Assembly: GCA_947577185.1 (NCBI GenBank)
Contig: CANPUE010000022.1
Span: forward strand, 1-38,251
Source of the DNA: an uncultured Lachnospiraceae bacterium
GTDB lineage: Bacteria; Bacillota; Clostridia; Lachnospirales; Lachnospiraceae
Length of the DNA stretch: 38,251 nt
Reading direction: 5' to 3'
Shown here in pieces: positions 24,479 through 31,418 of the stretch (within the stretch, counting starts at the first letter, position 1; every line of letters starts with the position of its first letter). Both the position numbers and the translations under genes were made by a program. The notes beneath the pieces were generated by a model. It ran no database searches and was not told where the DNA came from. It saw only the letters and a program-made list of their open reading frames with translations.

Positions 24479-25883
24479 CTTTGGGCACTTCTTTTGTGAA
24501 GTCCGCAGAGACTGTTTCTTCTTCCTCTCTGTCTGGCGGCATCCCTCCTTCCGTTACCCGGTCGTCCTGTGCTTTTGCATATTCATCTTCCTCTGCACCA
24601 GACTGCTCTTCTTCTACAAACGGAATGTCACAGTCCTGAATTTTGTAAAATCCCGATTCTGCCGAAGGTTCCTCCACGGTTTCCGGTTCGCTGGCGGTGC
24701 AGTCATCTTCCTGTACCGCTGTATGCGGGTGTTTCTGTATCATGCCCTTTAACTGTTCTATCTCCTTTTTCAGCATGGATACTTCTTCCGCCAGTTTTAT
24801 GGGATCGCTGCTTACGATATCCTGATGGCTTAAACGGATGAGCGCAAGACGCAGGTCGAGAACCGGATCTGTACTCTGGCGTATGGCTGCCCTCAGATCA
24901 CAGAACTGCTCGCAGAGCCAGTACAGTCTGTTAAAAGAAATTTCATGTCCCAGATTCCACACGGTTTCAATATAATCGCGGCTGTGCATGACTGACTGCC
25001 GGTCCCTGGTACTTTTCATGGTAACCATATCTGTCAGTACGCGGAGGGATGTTTCCGTGATCAGGGAAGGTGATTTTCCGCTAAAAAGCAGATTGTCCAT
25101 AGAGGAAAGGGCGGACGTGGTATCAAGCCGGATCACACTTGCCAGAGTGTTTAAGATGGCGTCCGTGTCCAGCGCGCCGAGCTGCTTTTTTGCCGCTTCT
25201 GCTGTAATGGAACTGCCCGATCCTGCCATCAGCTGCTCTAAAATACCAAGGGCATCCCGCATCCCGCCGTTGGCGCTGCGTATGATGAGATTAAGCGCAT
25301 CCTCGTCGCAGTCCGTTTTCTGGTCTGCCAGCACTTCCCGCAGCCGCTCTTTCATGGGCGCCGGGGAGATTGGATGGAAGGTATAGGTTTCACAGCGGCT
25401 CCGTATGGTAACAGGTATCTTATGCAGTTCTGTTGTACAGAGAATAAAGGTACAGTGTGCCGGCGGTTCCTCTAATGGCTTTAACAGCACATCAAATGCC
25501 GCCGCCGACAGGTTATGTACCTCGTCAATGATAAATACTTTGTTCTTTAACTGTACCGGTCGGTATTTTGCCTGCCCGGTCAGTTCCTTGATATGGTCAA
25601 CGCCGTTATTGGTTGCGGCGTCCAATTCTTTGATGTCCATGCTGTTTTTGGCTGCAAGGCAGCTTTGGCATACCTTGCAGGGTCCGCTTTCGGTAGGGTT
25701 TTCGCAGTTGATGGCTTTTGACAGGATACGCGCAATGGTCGTTTTGCCTGTGCCCCTGTGTCCGGCAAGCAGGTAAGCGTGCCCGAATCTCCCAGTCTGC
25801 GCCTGCCGTTTCATTGTGACAAGCACATCTTCCTGCCCCTTTACTTCCGAAAAGTCAGTCGGACGGTATAGGTTATATAGCAT
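24438..25883 (-). CDS. dnaX: DNA polymerase III tau/gamma subunit (DnaX), clamp-loader ATPase
   Basis: The 481 residues include Walker A GHRGTGKT (41-48), the DnaX zinc module (Cys60, Cys69, Cys72, Cys75), Walker B FIIDEVH (117-123), the sensor-1 'LCTTELHKIP' and the arginine-finger SRC (162-164). AAA+ domains I-III span ~1-355. The C-terminal ~120 residues are acidic and low-complexity and end in a conserved-looking DLFKILG, instead of the longer tau domains of chromosomal DnaX. That end may bind the polymerase or clamp. The start follows AAAGGAGG. It lies directly after holB, so two clamp-loader subunits are co-transcribed. Confidence 0.95.
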   Translation of the reverse strand: MLYNLYRPTDFSEVKGQEDVLVTMKRQAQTGRFGHAYLLAGHRGTGKTTIARILSKAINCENPTESGPCKVCQSCLAAKNSMDIKELDAATNNGVDHIKELTGQAKYRPVQLKNKVFIIDEVHNLSAAAFDVLLKPLEEPPAHCTFILCTTELHKIPVTIRSRCETYTFHPISPAPMKERLREVLADQKTDCDEDALNLIIRSANGGMRDALGILEQLMAGSGSSITAEAAKKQLGALDTDAILNTLASVIRLDTTSALSSMDNLLFSGKSPSLITETSLRVLTDMVTMKSTRDRQSVMHSRDYIETVWNLGHEISFNRLYWLCEQFCDLRAAIRQSTDPVLDLRLALIRLSHQDIVSSDPIKLAEEVSMLKKEIEQLKGMIQKHPHTAVQEDDCTASEPETVEEPSAESGFYKIQDCDIPFVEEEQSGAEEDEYAKAQDDRVTEGGMPPDREEEETVSADFTKEVPKDDISASDLFKILG

Positions 25884-25912
25884 AGGGTTCCTCCTTTTGT
25901 GTTACTGTTTAT

Positions 25913-26839
25913 TCATACCCGGACCATACTGCGGACCAGGTCAAAAAAATCATTTTTGGAATAAGCGCCTGTAAGCCATTTTTTCTGATGCTTTGCAATT
26001 TCAGAGCACACCACAGACAGCTCCCGCACGGTATACAGGTCTTTGAGATTCCCAAAATCAGATTCCTGCATGTTATATGATGGCGCCGCAACCTTTACGG
26101 TCAGCAGGGTAAAGAACAGATACTGGATCGTGGAGAGCGCCTCGATATAATGCCCGGAATGGACGGCATAAAACTCCCCCGCATCCTTCTCCTGTATCAG
26201 ACGAAATACCCGGAATAGTTCTTCCCTTGTACTGATTTTTTGTATCTGCATTCCGATATCCTTTAGCACCGGGAAATAGTACGAAGCTTCTTTCCAGCGG
26301 TAAGGACAGTTGCCGCAGATAAATCCAGCAAGTCCTGTATCTTCATCAGAAATGCCTTTTGTGGCAAGGTAAGAGGACATTTCTTTATCAGAAAGCGGGA
26401 AGAAGGATATGGTTAGGCATCTGCTTTTGATGGTATCTAACAGTGTGTCGCGTTCGCAGAGCAGGATGACTATATTTGTCCGGTTCCTGTCTTCCAGCAG
26501 TTTCAGCAGCTTATTCTGTGCCTGCACGTTCATCTTTTCTGCATGGCAGATCAGATAGACCTTACAGGTGCCAAGGGCTGCAATGCTGCTTTTTTCAAGC
26601 AGGGTCAGGATATCCTCTACCCTGACCGGATCGTTTTGCTTATCCAGAAGATAAAAATCCACGTTATGGCCAAGTTCTTCCCTGCCACAGCCGAGGATTG
26701 CGCCTGCGGTTTCTTCTGCCGCCATTCGTTTCCCGAGCCCTTTTTTTCCGTACAAAATGAGCGGGCCGGGATGTTTCATATCCAGATAGCCTGTCAGCTG
26801 CTTATAGGCATCTTCATTTCCGATAAATGTTTTTTTCAT
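25913..26839 (-). CDS. holB: DNA polymerase III delta-prime subunit (HolB)
   Basis: The 308-residue AAA+ protein has a P-loop-like GKKGLGKR (31-38), in which the final Ser/Thr is Arg. It lacks a Walker B acidic pair (VYLICHAEKM) but keeps the SRC arginine-finger motif (DTIKSRC, ~160). This is the pattern of the non-hydrolysing delta-prime subunit that completes the clamp-loader ring. The C-terminal part is divergent. The start overlaps the stop of the YhaM-like gene by four bases and has its own GGAGGGTGT site. The next gene is dnaX, 30 bases away. Confidence 0.88.
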   Translation of the reverse strand: MKKTFIGNEDAYKQLTGYLDMKHPGPLILYGKKGLGKRMAAEETAGAILGCGREELGHNVDFYLLDKQNDPVRVEDILTLLEKSSIAALGTCKVYLICHAEKMNVQAQNKLLKLLEDRNRTNIVILLCERDTLLDTIKSRCLTISFFPLSDKEMSSYLATKGISDEDTGLAGFICGNCPYRWKEASYYFPVLKDIGMQIQKISTREELFRVFRLIQEKDAGEFYAVHSGHYIEALSTIQYLFFTLLTVKVAAPSYNMQESDFGNLKDLYTVRELSVVCSEIAKHQKKWLTGAYSKNDFFDLVRSMVRV

Positions 26840-27813
26840 ACACCCTCCTTTGGCACATAGATGTAATTTCCCAGTACCGGGTCGAACACCACGCCGCTTT
26901 TTTCCCTGTTTTCATGGATGAAATGTTCTAACATCGCGGTCTGTTCATGGAGACGCACGGCATCCTTTAGGATGACAGCCTCCCGCAGCATGGGCTTTCT
27001 TTCCGTATTTTCATAGACACAGCCGACCATATGCAAAAGCAGGTTCCGCTCTTCTGCCCCGATTTCCACCTCCCTGTATCTGTCTATGGCAGACTGGATG
27101 TACTGCATGGAAAGCTCATACCGTGTCAATGGTATGGATTCTGGAATACGGCGCATATCTGGACTTGGCGTATATTTTTCCACGGTGCCGACCGCATGGA
27201 GAAGCGCGCCGGCTGTCAGCAGATCCGCTTGATACGGGATTTGACAGGAAGGATTCATGTTATAGTGGCTTAAAGAGTACAGCATATAGTTGGCAAGGCA
27301 GGTAACGCTTGCCGTGTAGACCAAAAAACCGCCGCTGAAATTATGGTGCCCTTTCAAAGTGGCGGGAAGTTTCTCTAACTGCGGGATATCCTGAAAGATC
27401 GAGGATACCAGATAACGGTAGCCGTCATTTTTTATGGAGTTGATATACTTCCACAGGATTTCCGTATAGCGGCTGCTCTCCTCTTCTGTCAGTCCGTTGA
27501 TATAATCTGCCATCAGGAAATCTTCTGCCCTTTCCATCCGGCGTATAACAAGCCGGAATGCACCCTGTTCATCTTTGGTGACGAGCGCTTTCAATGATAC
27601 GATTTTTCCTTTCAAGGCTTCGTGACCTTCTTCCATAAGTTCCTCCCAAATGGTGCCCCGGAGAATTCCGGTAGAATCTTGAAGCAGGATGTCATAAAAC
27701 TGCTTTTTGCTTTCCCGCGTTTCTCTTCTTGTGATTTCTTTGAGCAGGAAGGTGGATTCCAGTGTTTTTGTAAAATGTTCTGCAATTTGATTGGCATAAA
27801 CCTCTTTTGCCAT
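26836..27813 (-). CDS. YhaM-like OB-fold protein with a degenerate HD domain
   Basis: The 325 residues combine an N-terminal OB fold (~20-95: LKEITRRETRESKKQFYDILLQD is split across the first strands) with an HD-type helical domain (~150-300), as in the exoribonuclease YhaM/CBF1. However, the motif that should read HDIGK is HAVGT (206-210), and the LxHT His is Tyr (LVYT, 164-167). The metal-binding Asp is thus missing, and the phosphohydrolase is predicted inactive. A retained GHH (155-157) marks the alignment. It may have become a structural or single-strand-binding accessory of the replisome. The start follows AAAGGAGG, and it overlaps holB by four bases. Confidence 0.72.
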   Translation of the reverse strand: MAKEVYANQIAEHFTKTLESTFLLKEITRRETRESKKQFYDILLQDSTGILRGTIWEELMEEGHEALKGKIVSLKALVTKDEQGAFRLVIRRMERAEDFLMADYINGLTEEESSRYTEILWKYINSIKNDGYRYLVSSIFQDIPQLEKLPATLKGHHNFSGGFLVYTASVTCLANYMLYSLSHYNMNPSCQIPYQADLLTAGALLHAVGTVEKYTPSPDMRRIPESIPLTRYELSMQYIQSAIDRYREVEIGAEERNLLLHMVGCVYENTERKPMLREAVILKDAVRLHEQTAMLEHFIHENREKSGVVFDPVLGNYIYVPKEGV

Positions 27814-27826
27814 GATAAACCTCCTT

Positions 27827-29428
27827 TTATACTGCTTTCTGCAGACCGTAGTTTGGAAGTCTGACTGTCAGAAGCGTTTCATAATATGCTTGTATCGCCT
27901 CATCAAGCGCATCGGATTCCGGGTATGCGTACGCGAGATCCGGCTTGATCAACGAACTTTCAACTTTTAAAATTCTTGTGAAATAAATTTCCCCGCATCT
28001 TGCAAAAATTTCCGCGCGGCGGAAAAAGTATTGGATATTATATTTGCTTTTCCCGTTCAGTGTGCTTTTTACTGCATCTGATAGCTGGTCCATCTGCCGC
28101 AGGAAATTTTCCTTGTACAAAGCGGTGATGGCATTAAAGGAAACTTCCAGTGACAAGTCTCCTAGCTGGTCGTCAATCATGTGGAAATACTCATGGATAA
28201 ACGATGAAGGATATCGGATATCGACGCAGAGTGTATGCAGTGTCGGGTAATACAGCCCGCTTGCCTTATGTTTGCCGAGCTTGCGGAACCGCAGGGTAAC
28301 GTTTTTAAATGCTTTTCCCATAAAATAGGCATGGTTAAGAACTTCAAACTCTTTCTCAATGGTGAGAACGGACGTAAGGTCTACATCCTCATCAAATTCC
28401 ACGAACTTAAAGTAATCCATGAAAGCTGTTCTTTTCATGGCGTCCTGTATGGTCTGTGGAATATTCTTCTTTGTTATGTAAGCAGTCGCTATAGAGCGTC
28501 CTATCTCCCGCCGGTGCCTGTTTTCGTAACGGATATCGTGGTAAATCTCAAGCACACTGTATAAAAGGTGGACGGCATCCGCTATCAGATATGGACTTTC
28601 TTTCAGACAGAAATATTCTTTTCCGTGGTTGTTATAGGCGAAGAAAAGATTCTTTAAAGATACAGGGAATCCCTGTTTTATGCTTTGTTCTAGGATGCGG
28701 TATATATCTTCTTTTTCCTTTGCGGATTCTTCTGCCAGATATTTCTCAAAAACGTCCTGTACCAGCGGCAGTTCCACAGTGGTGCGGATCTGGTGGATTC
28801 CGGCAAGCAAAAAGGCGTCGGAAAGAAAATGTACCAGATCGGCGATATGTGCGATGTGGGAACAGTCATATCCAAGATAGTAATAACCGTCCTTGCGTTT
28901 CCGTTTCATACCGACAGCCCCGTAGACGGTTTCCCCGCCCATGCAGTTAAGGCTTATGCGGTAACAGGAAGGCAACTGGAATATTTCACAGGCAACCTTT
29001 GCCAGCGGATCTGAGCCGCGGCCGGCGATGCTTACCTGAACCTCATCCTGAAAAGGTTTCAGAATACTGTTTATGAAGGCAAGGGCGTCTGTCATATGCT
29101 CTGTATCCGCTTTTGTGACCGTCTCTTTCTGGAAAGAGGTAAGGACATTCTTTATGTGCCGGCGGATCACCTGAAGCACATAATCTGCCCGCTCATATTC
29201 TTCCTTGGGCATATTCGGGAAGTTTAGATTTAGCAGTCCAATCCTGTTCATTACGGGATATGCCTTATGGTAGGTGTGTGCCTTTTGCAAAGATATGATG
29301 CGGGTTTCTCCCACATAATCTGTTATGGAATCTCCCTTCTCGTATTCTGCCTGTGTGTTTTCTGGCAGTGCAAATCCAAGCGCCTCAAATATGGAATCAG
29401 GCACGTCAATTGTTTTCTTCTGTTTCAT
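27827..29428 (-). CDS. Putative zinc metallopeptidase-like protein, first gene of the replisome operon
   Basis: The 533-residue protein starts at ATG 29428 behind AAAAGGAGGAAC; 21 codons further upstream the frame runs into the leader hairpin and is excluded. The C-terminal third carries HEYFH (412-416) in a 'SSFIHEYFHMIDDQLG' helix and a second helix RAEIFARCGE (471-480) with a candidate third ligand Glu473. This layout is shared by the peptidase-like LPD1/IrrE-type domains of mobile-element proteins. The N-terminal ~390 residues are unassigned. The signature Glu and both His are present, so it could be active. The 17-bp palindrome at 28009-28025 lies in this coding region. It has a long leader with an attenuator-like structure. 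Confidence 0.65.
   Translation of the reverse strand: MKQKKTIDVPDSIFEALGFALPENTQAEYEKGDSITDYVGETRIISLQKAHTYHKAYPVMNRIGLLNLNFPNMPKEEYERADYVLQVIRRHIKNVLTSFQKETVTKADTEHMTDALAFINSILKPFQDEVQVSIAGRGSDPLAKVACEIFQLPSCYRISLNCMGGETVYGAVGMKRKRKDGYYYLGYDCSHIAHIADLVHFLSDAFLLAGIHQIRTTVELPLVQDVFEKYLAEESAKEKEDIYRILEQSIKQGFPVSLKNLFFAYNNHGKEYFCLKESPYLIADAVHLLYSVLEIYHDIRYENRHRREIGRSIATAYITKKNIPQTIQDAMKRTAFMDYFKFVEFDEDVDLTSVLTIEKEFEVLNHAYFMGKAFKNVTLRFRKLGKHKASGLYYPTLHTLCVDIRYPSSFIHEYFHMIDDQLGDLSLEVSFNAITALYKENFLRQMDQLSDAVKSTLNGKSKYNIQYFFRRAEIFARCGEIYFTRILKVESSLIKPDLAYAYPESDALDEAIQAYYETLLTVRLPNYGLQKAV
28009..28025 (+). repeat. parS-like palindrome, copy 1 (inside the metallopeptidase-like gene)
   Basis: TTTCCGC-GCG-GCGGAAA. 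It is a perfect 7-bp inverted repeat, identical to copy 3 and the complement of copies 2 and 4 in its centre. It lies within codons for FRRAEI of the metallopeptidase-like protein, so protein constraint could also explain it. Confidence 0.6.
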
Positions 29429-29473
29429 GTTGTTCCTCCTTTTTTTGAATAGTGACCGGATCTGGTCAGACTT

Positions 29474-29542
29474 TGGCAATAAAAAAAGCATCCAGAGGAT
29501 GCCATGCCGGAATATATGATATAAACCTGTTTCCAGGGATTA
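29474..29542 (-). promoter_or_regulatory. Attenuator-like leader element of the replisome operon
   Basis: On the minus strand: CTTAAT, then CCTG-GAAA-CAGG hairpin (~29526-29537), GGCA, a 6-bp hairpin GCATCC-TCT-GGATGC (~29488-29502), and TTTTTTTATTGCC. GGCA and TGCC can pair around the terminator. The order and key bases match the leader at 16330-16411 although the hairpin sequence differs. It lies between the operon promoter and the first start codon. Confidence 0.6.
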
Positions 29543-29598
29543 AGAATATCGGCCGGATCGTAAGAAACAGCCGTAAAAGAATAATGAATACTGCTGAT

Positions 29599-29627
29599 AG
29601 TATAGCAGATATCCAAAAGGCGTGCAA
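29599..29627 (-). promoter_or_regulatory. Promoter of the replisome operon
   Basis: TTGCAC (29627-29622), 17 bases, TATACT (29604-29599) on the minus strand. The predicted leader is about 165 bases. CAGTGCA occurs twice just upstream, and palindrome copy 2 sits 59 bases upstream of the -35. Confidence 0.75.
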
Positions 29628-29683
29628 GAAAGTTTTTACCAGTGCAATGTCAGTGCAGCATCGCCAGTGTGGAGCCATGATGC

Positions 29684-29704
29684 TTTTTCCGCCGCGCGGA
29701 AAAA
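29684..29704 (+). repeat. parS-like palindrome, copy 2
   Basis: TTTTTCCGC-CGC-GCGGAAAAA, perfect 9-bp arms, the longest of the four copies. It lies between the primase terminator and the replisome-operon promoter. Confidence 0.75.
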
Positions 29705-29712
29705 TGATCGAT

Positions 29713-29753
29713 TAAAATAAAACAGCCTGTGCCGGAGGACCGACAGCAGACTG
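29713..29753 (-). terminator. Intrinsic terminator after the primase gene
   Basis: A stem of CAGTCTG plus TGTCGG, with one bulged base, pairs with CCGGCA plus CAGGCTG (loop TCCT). It is followed on the minus strand by TTTTATTTT. It starts three bases after the stop. Confidence 0.82.
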
Positions 29754-29755
29754 CT

Positions 29756-30967
29756 TTACACCCTGACCAATTCATAGTTGGGGCGGACATGAATGGATAA
29801 GATGTCATCCAGTCCTTTTCCAAAACCGGGATTCCAGTATGCCAGTGCAATACGGAAACCTCTTCCTAAGAGCAGTTCGGCAAGCTTCTGTTCATACATC
29901 AGCACGGCTTCATTGACATATTTGTCCGCATCGTAAGCGATCACAACCGTAGAGCAGCCTTTGGCAGAAAGATAGTTTAAGACATTCCTGCCGTCATCCA
30001 TGGCTTCAAGGACTTTCCCAAAGGCGTTTACTCCCGGCAGGGAGATGACGGGCGCATGAAGCACATGATTTGCGTACAGAGACTTCTTTTCCCCTTCCGT
30101 AATATAACAGACCGTATAGTCATCACGGGACGGATCCGTGTACAGACTTGCATGACTGCCGGAGCGGCATCCGTTTTTAAATGCGTTTACGGCGCCGTTT
30201 CCATCCGTCGGAATTTCATAAAAGGATGAGAAATTGTGGTACTTATTCTTTTCCTTACCGTGGTCATCTACTTCCGGGTGGTCCAGCCTGAGCCTGAGCC
30301 GGTAGAGGTTTCCGTTGTGATCATAGAGAGGAAGAAGCAATCCGCTCTGGCCCGCAAAGCTCCATATGCCGTCTGCTTTTTCATAAAAGCCAGGGACGCC
30401 TTTTAAGGAACCAAATTCCCAGAGCAACTCTTTTGTGATCTGTTCCCTGCTTGTGCCGTAATAGTAGTTGTTCCCGCCCGGAGGCATGGAACGGATCATT
30501 GCGTGCAGGATCATCTGCTCCGTCCAGCGTTCCCTCTTTAAATACTGCACATGGTTTTTGTGCAGGTGCAGTTTTCTCAGGAAAGAGCGGTAGATGGCGT
30601 TGAGATTATGGTTATCTAACGGCTGTATGGATTCGGCTGGCTGTACAAATGGAGGCTGTTGTGCCGGGGCACTGCGTGGTGCGGCAGGCTTCCGCTTTTT
30701 GCCGCTGCTTTTTCCTTTTGCCTGCTCCCAGGCTTTTTTCGATTCCATGTATGCGGATTCTTCCTTGTACATACAGGAGCCGTCCTTTGTCTGCTTGATG
30801 AAGACATAGGACATCCCGTTGACGCTGCTGACGATATCAGAGCAGTTTAGGATTCGTCTGCAATAATGCAGCTTCACGTTTCCCTCGACATACTGTATGG
30901 AGCACCAGTCAGGCTTTCCACAGATTGGACAGGGTTCGGATTTTGAGACGTTACGAAAGTTTGACAT
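29756..30967 (-). CDS. Plasmid/phage-type primase with zinc finger and TOPRIM domain (DUF3854-like)
   Basis: The 403-residue protein begins with a zinc-binding module (CPIC at 13-16, Cys22, Cys36, Cys42) like that of DnaG-type primases. A basic, Pro/Ala-rich linker follows (~75-115). The C-terminal half carries a TOPRIM core: VCYITEGEKKSLYA (Glu of the first motif, ~288-301) and VVIAYDADKYV (DxD, ~345-355), ending GKGLDDIL as in DUF3854/primase-polymerase modules of mobile elements. No helicase domain is fused. It probably makes primers for the plasmid's polymerase. The start follows GGAAGGAG. It has its own promoter and terminator and lies upstream of the replisome operon. Confidence 0.8.
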   Translation of the reverse strand: MSNFRNVSKSEPCPICGKPDWCSIQYVEGNVKLHYCRRILNCSDIVSSVNGMSYVFIKQTKDGSCMYKEESAYMESKKAWEQAKGKSSGKKRKPAAPRSAPAQQPPFVQPAESIQPLDNHNLNAIYRSFLRKLHLHKNHVQYLKRERWTEQMILHAMIRSMPPGGNNYYYGTSREQITKELLWEFGSLKGVPGFYEKADGIWSFAGQSGLLLPLYDHNGNLYRLRLRLDHPEVDDHGKEKNKYHNFSSFYEIPTDGNGAVNAFKNGCRSGSHASLYTDPSRDDYTVCYITEGEKKSLYANHVLHAPVISLPGVNAFGKVLEAMDDGRNVLNYLSAKGCSTVVIAYDADKYVNEAVLMYEQKLAELLLGRGFRIALAYWNPGFGKGLDDILSIHVRPNYELVRV

Positions 30968-30981
30968 TTCATTCTCCTTCC

Positions 30982-31000
30982 AATTACCTGTTTAGTAATT
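30982..31000 (-). promoter_or_regulatory. Inverted repeat overlapping the primase ribosome-binding region
   Basis: AATTAC and GTAATT, separated by seven bases, lie a few bases before the GGAAGGAG of the primase gene, at the end of a ~160-base structured leader. The leader also has a short GTCCT / AGGAC hairpin and a GGGAA / TTCCC pair. It could be an operator or a translation-blocking hairpin. Confidence 0.35.
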
Positions 31001-31134
31001 GTTGGCTTGGCGATCTGCCGTGCCCGCAGGGAACCAACCAGTGATTCCCCTGTCCTGTAAAAGAGGACAAAATAAGGACGTCCTGCAGCAAAAGCCGCAG
31101 TCCATCCCGAAAATAAAATAAAGATTTTTGAAAC

Positions 31135-31163
31135 ATTATATTCTCCGGCGATCTTTTGTGCAA
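31135..31163 (-). promoter_or_regulatory. Promoter of the primase gene
   Basis: TTGCAC (31163-31158), 17 bases, TATAAT (31140-31135) on the minus strand. Palindrome copy 3 lies 18 bases upstream of the -35. The -35 is the same hexamer as in the replisome-operon promoter. Confidence 0.78.
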
Positions 31164-31181
31164 GTGAAAATATTGCGTAGA

Positions 31182-31198
31182 TTTCCGCGCGGCGGAAA
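31182..31198 (+). repeat. parS-like palindrome, copy 3
   Basis: TTTCCGC-GCG-GCGGAAA, perfect 7-bp arms, between the divergent primase and parA promoters, 18 bases upstream of the primase -35. Confidence 0.8.
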
Positions 31199-31296
31199 AA
31201 CCAGTATGTTTTTAAACAGAAAGGGACAAATTCATCTGCTATGGTATGGACGGAATATTTGATTTTGAAGCACAGATGAGATACTTCATAACACAT

Positions 31297-31313
31297 TTTC
31301 CGCCGCGCGGAAA
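31297..31313 (+). repeat. parS-like palindrome, copy 4
   Basis: TTTCCGC-CGC-GCGGAAA, perfect arms, 17 bases upstream of the parA -35. Its position suits both a centromere and an operator for parAB autoregulation. Confidence 0.82.
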
Positions 31314-31330
31314 AATAATCGCGCAAAAAC

Positions 31331-31358
31331 TTGAATAATAAAAAATTTACTGTATAAT
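31331..31358 (+). promoter_or_regulatory. Promoter of parAB
   Basis: TTGAAT (31331-31336), 16 bases, TATAAT (31353-31358), about 60 bases before the parA start, immediately downstream of palindrome copy 4. Confidence 0.72.
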
Positions 31359-31418
31359 AAAAAATAGAATCGAGAGAAAATTTGTGAGAAAGAATTTCAG
31401 CAGGGAAGGGAAATGTAA

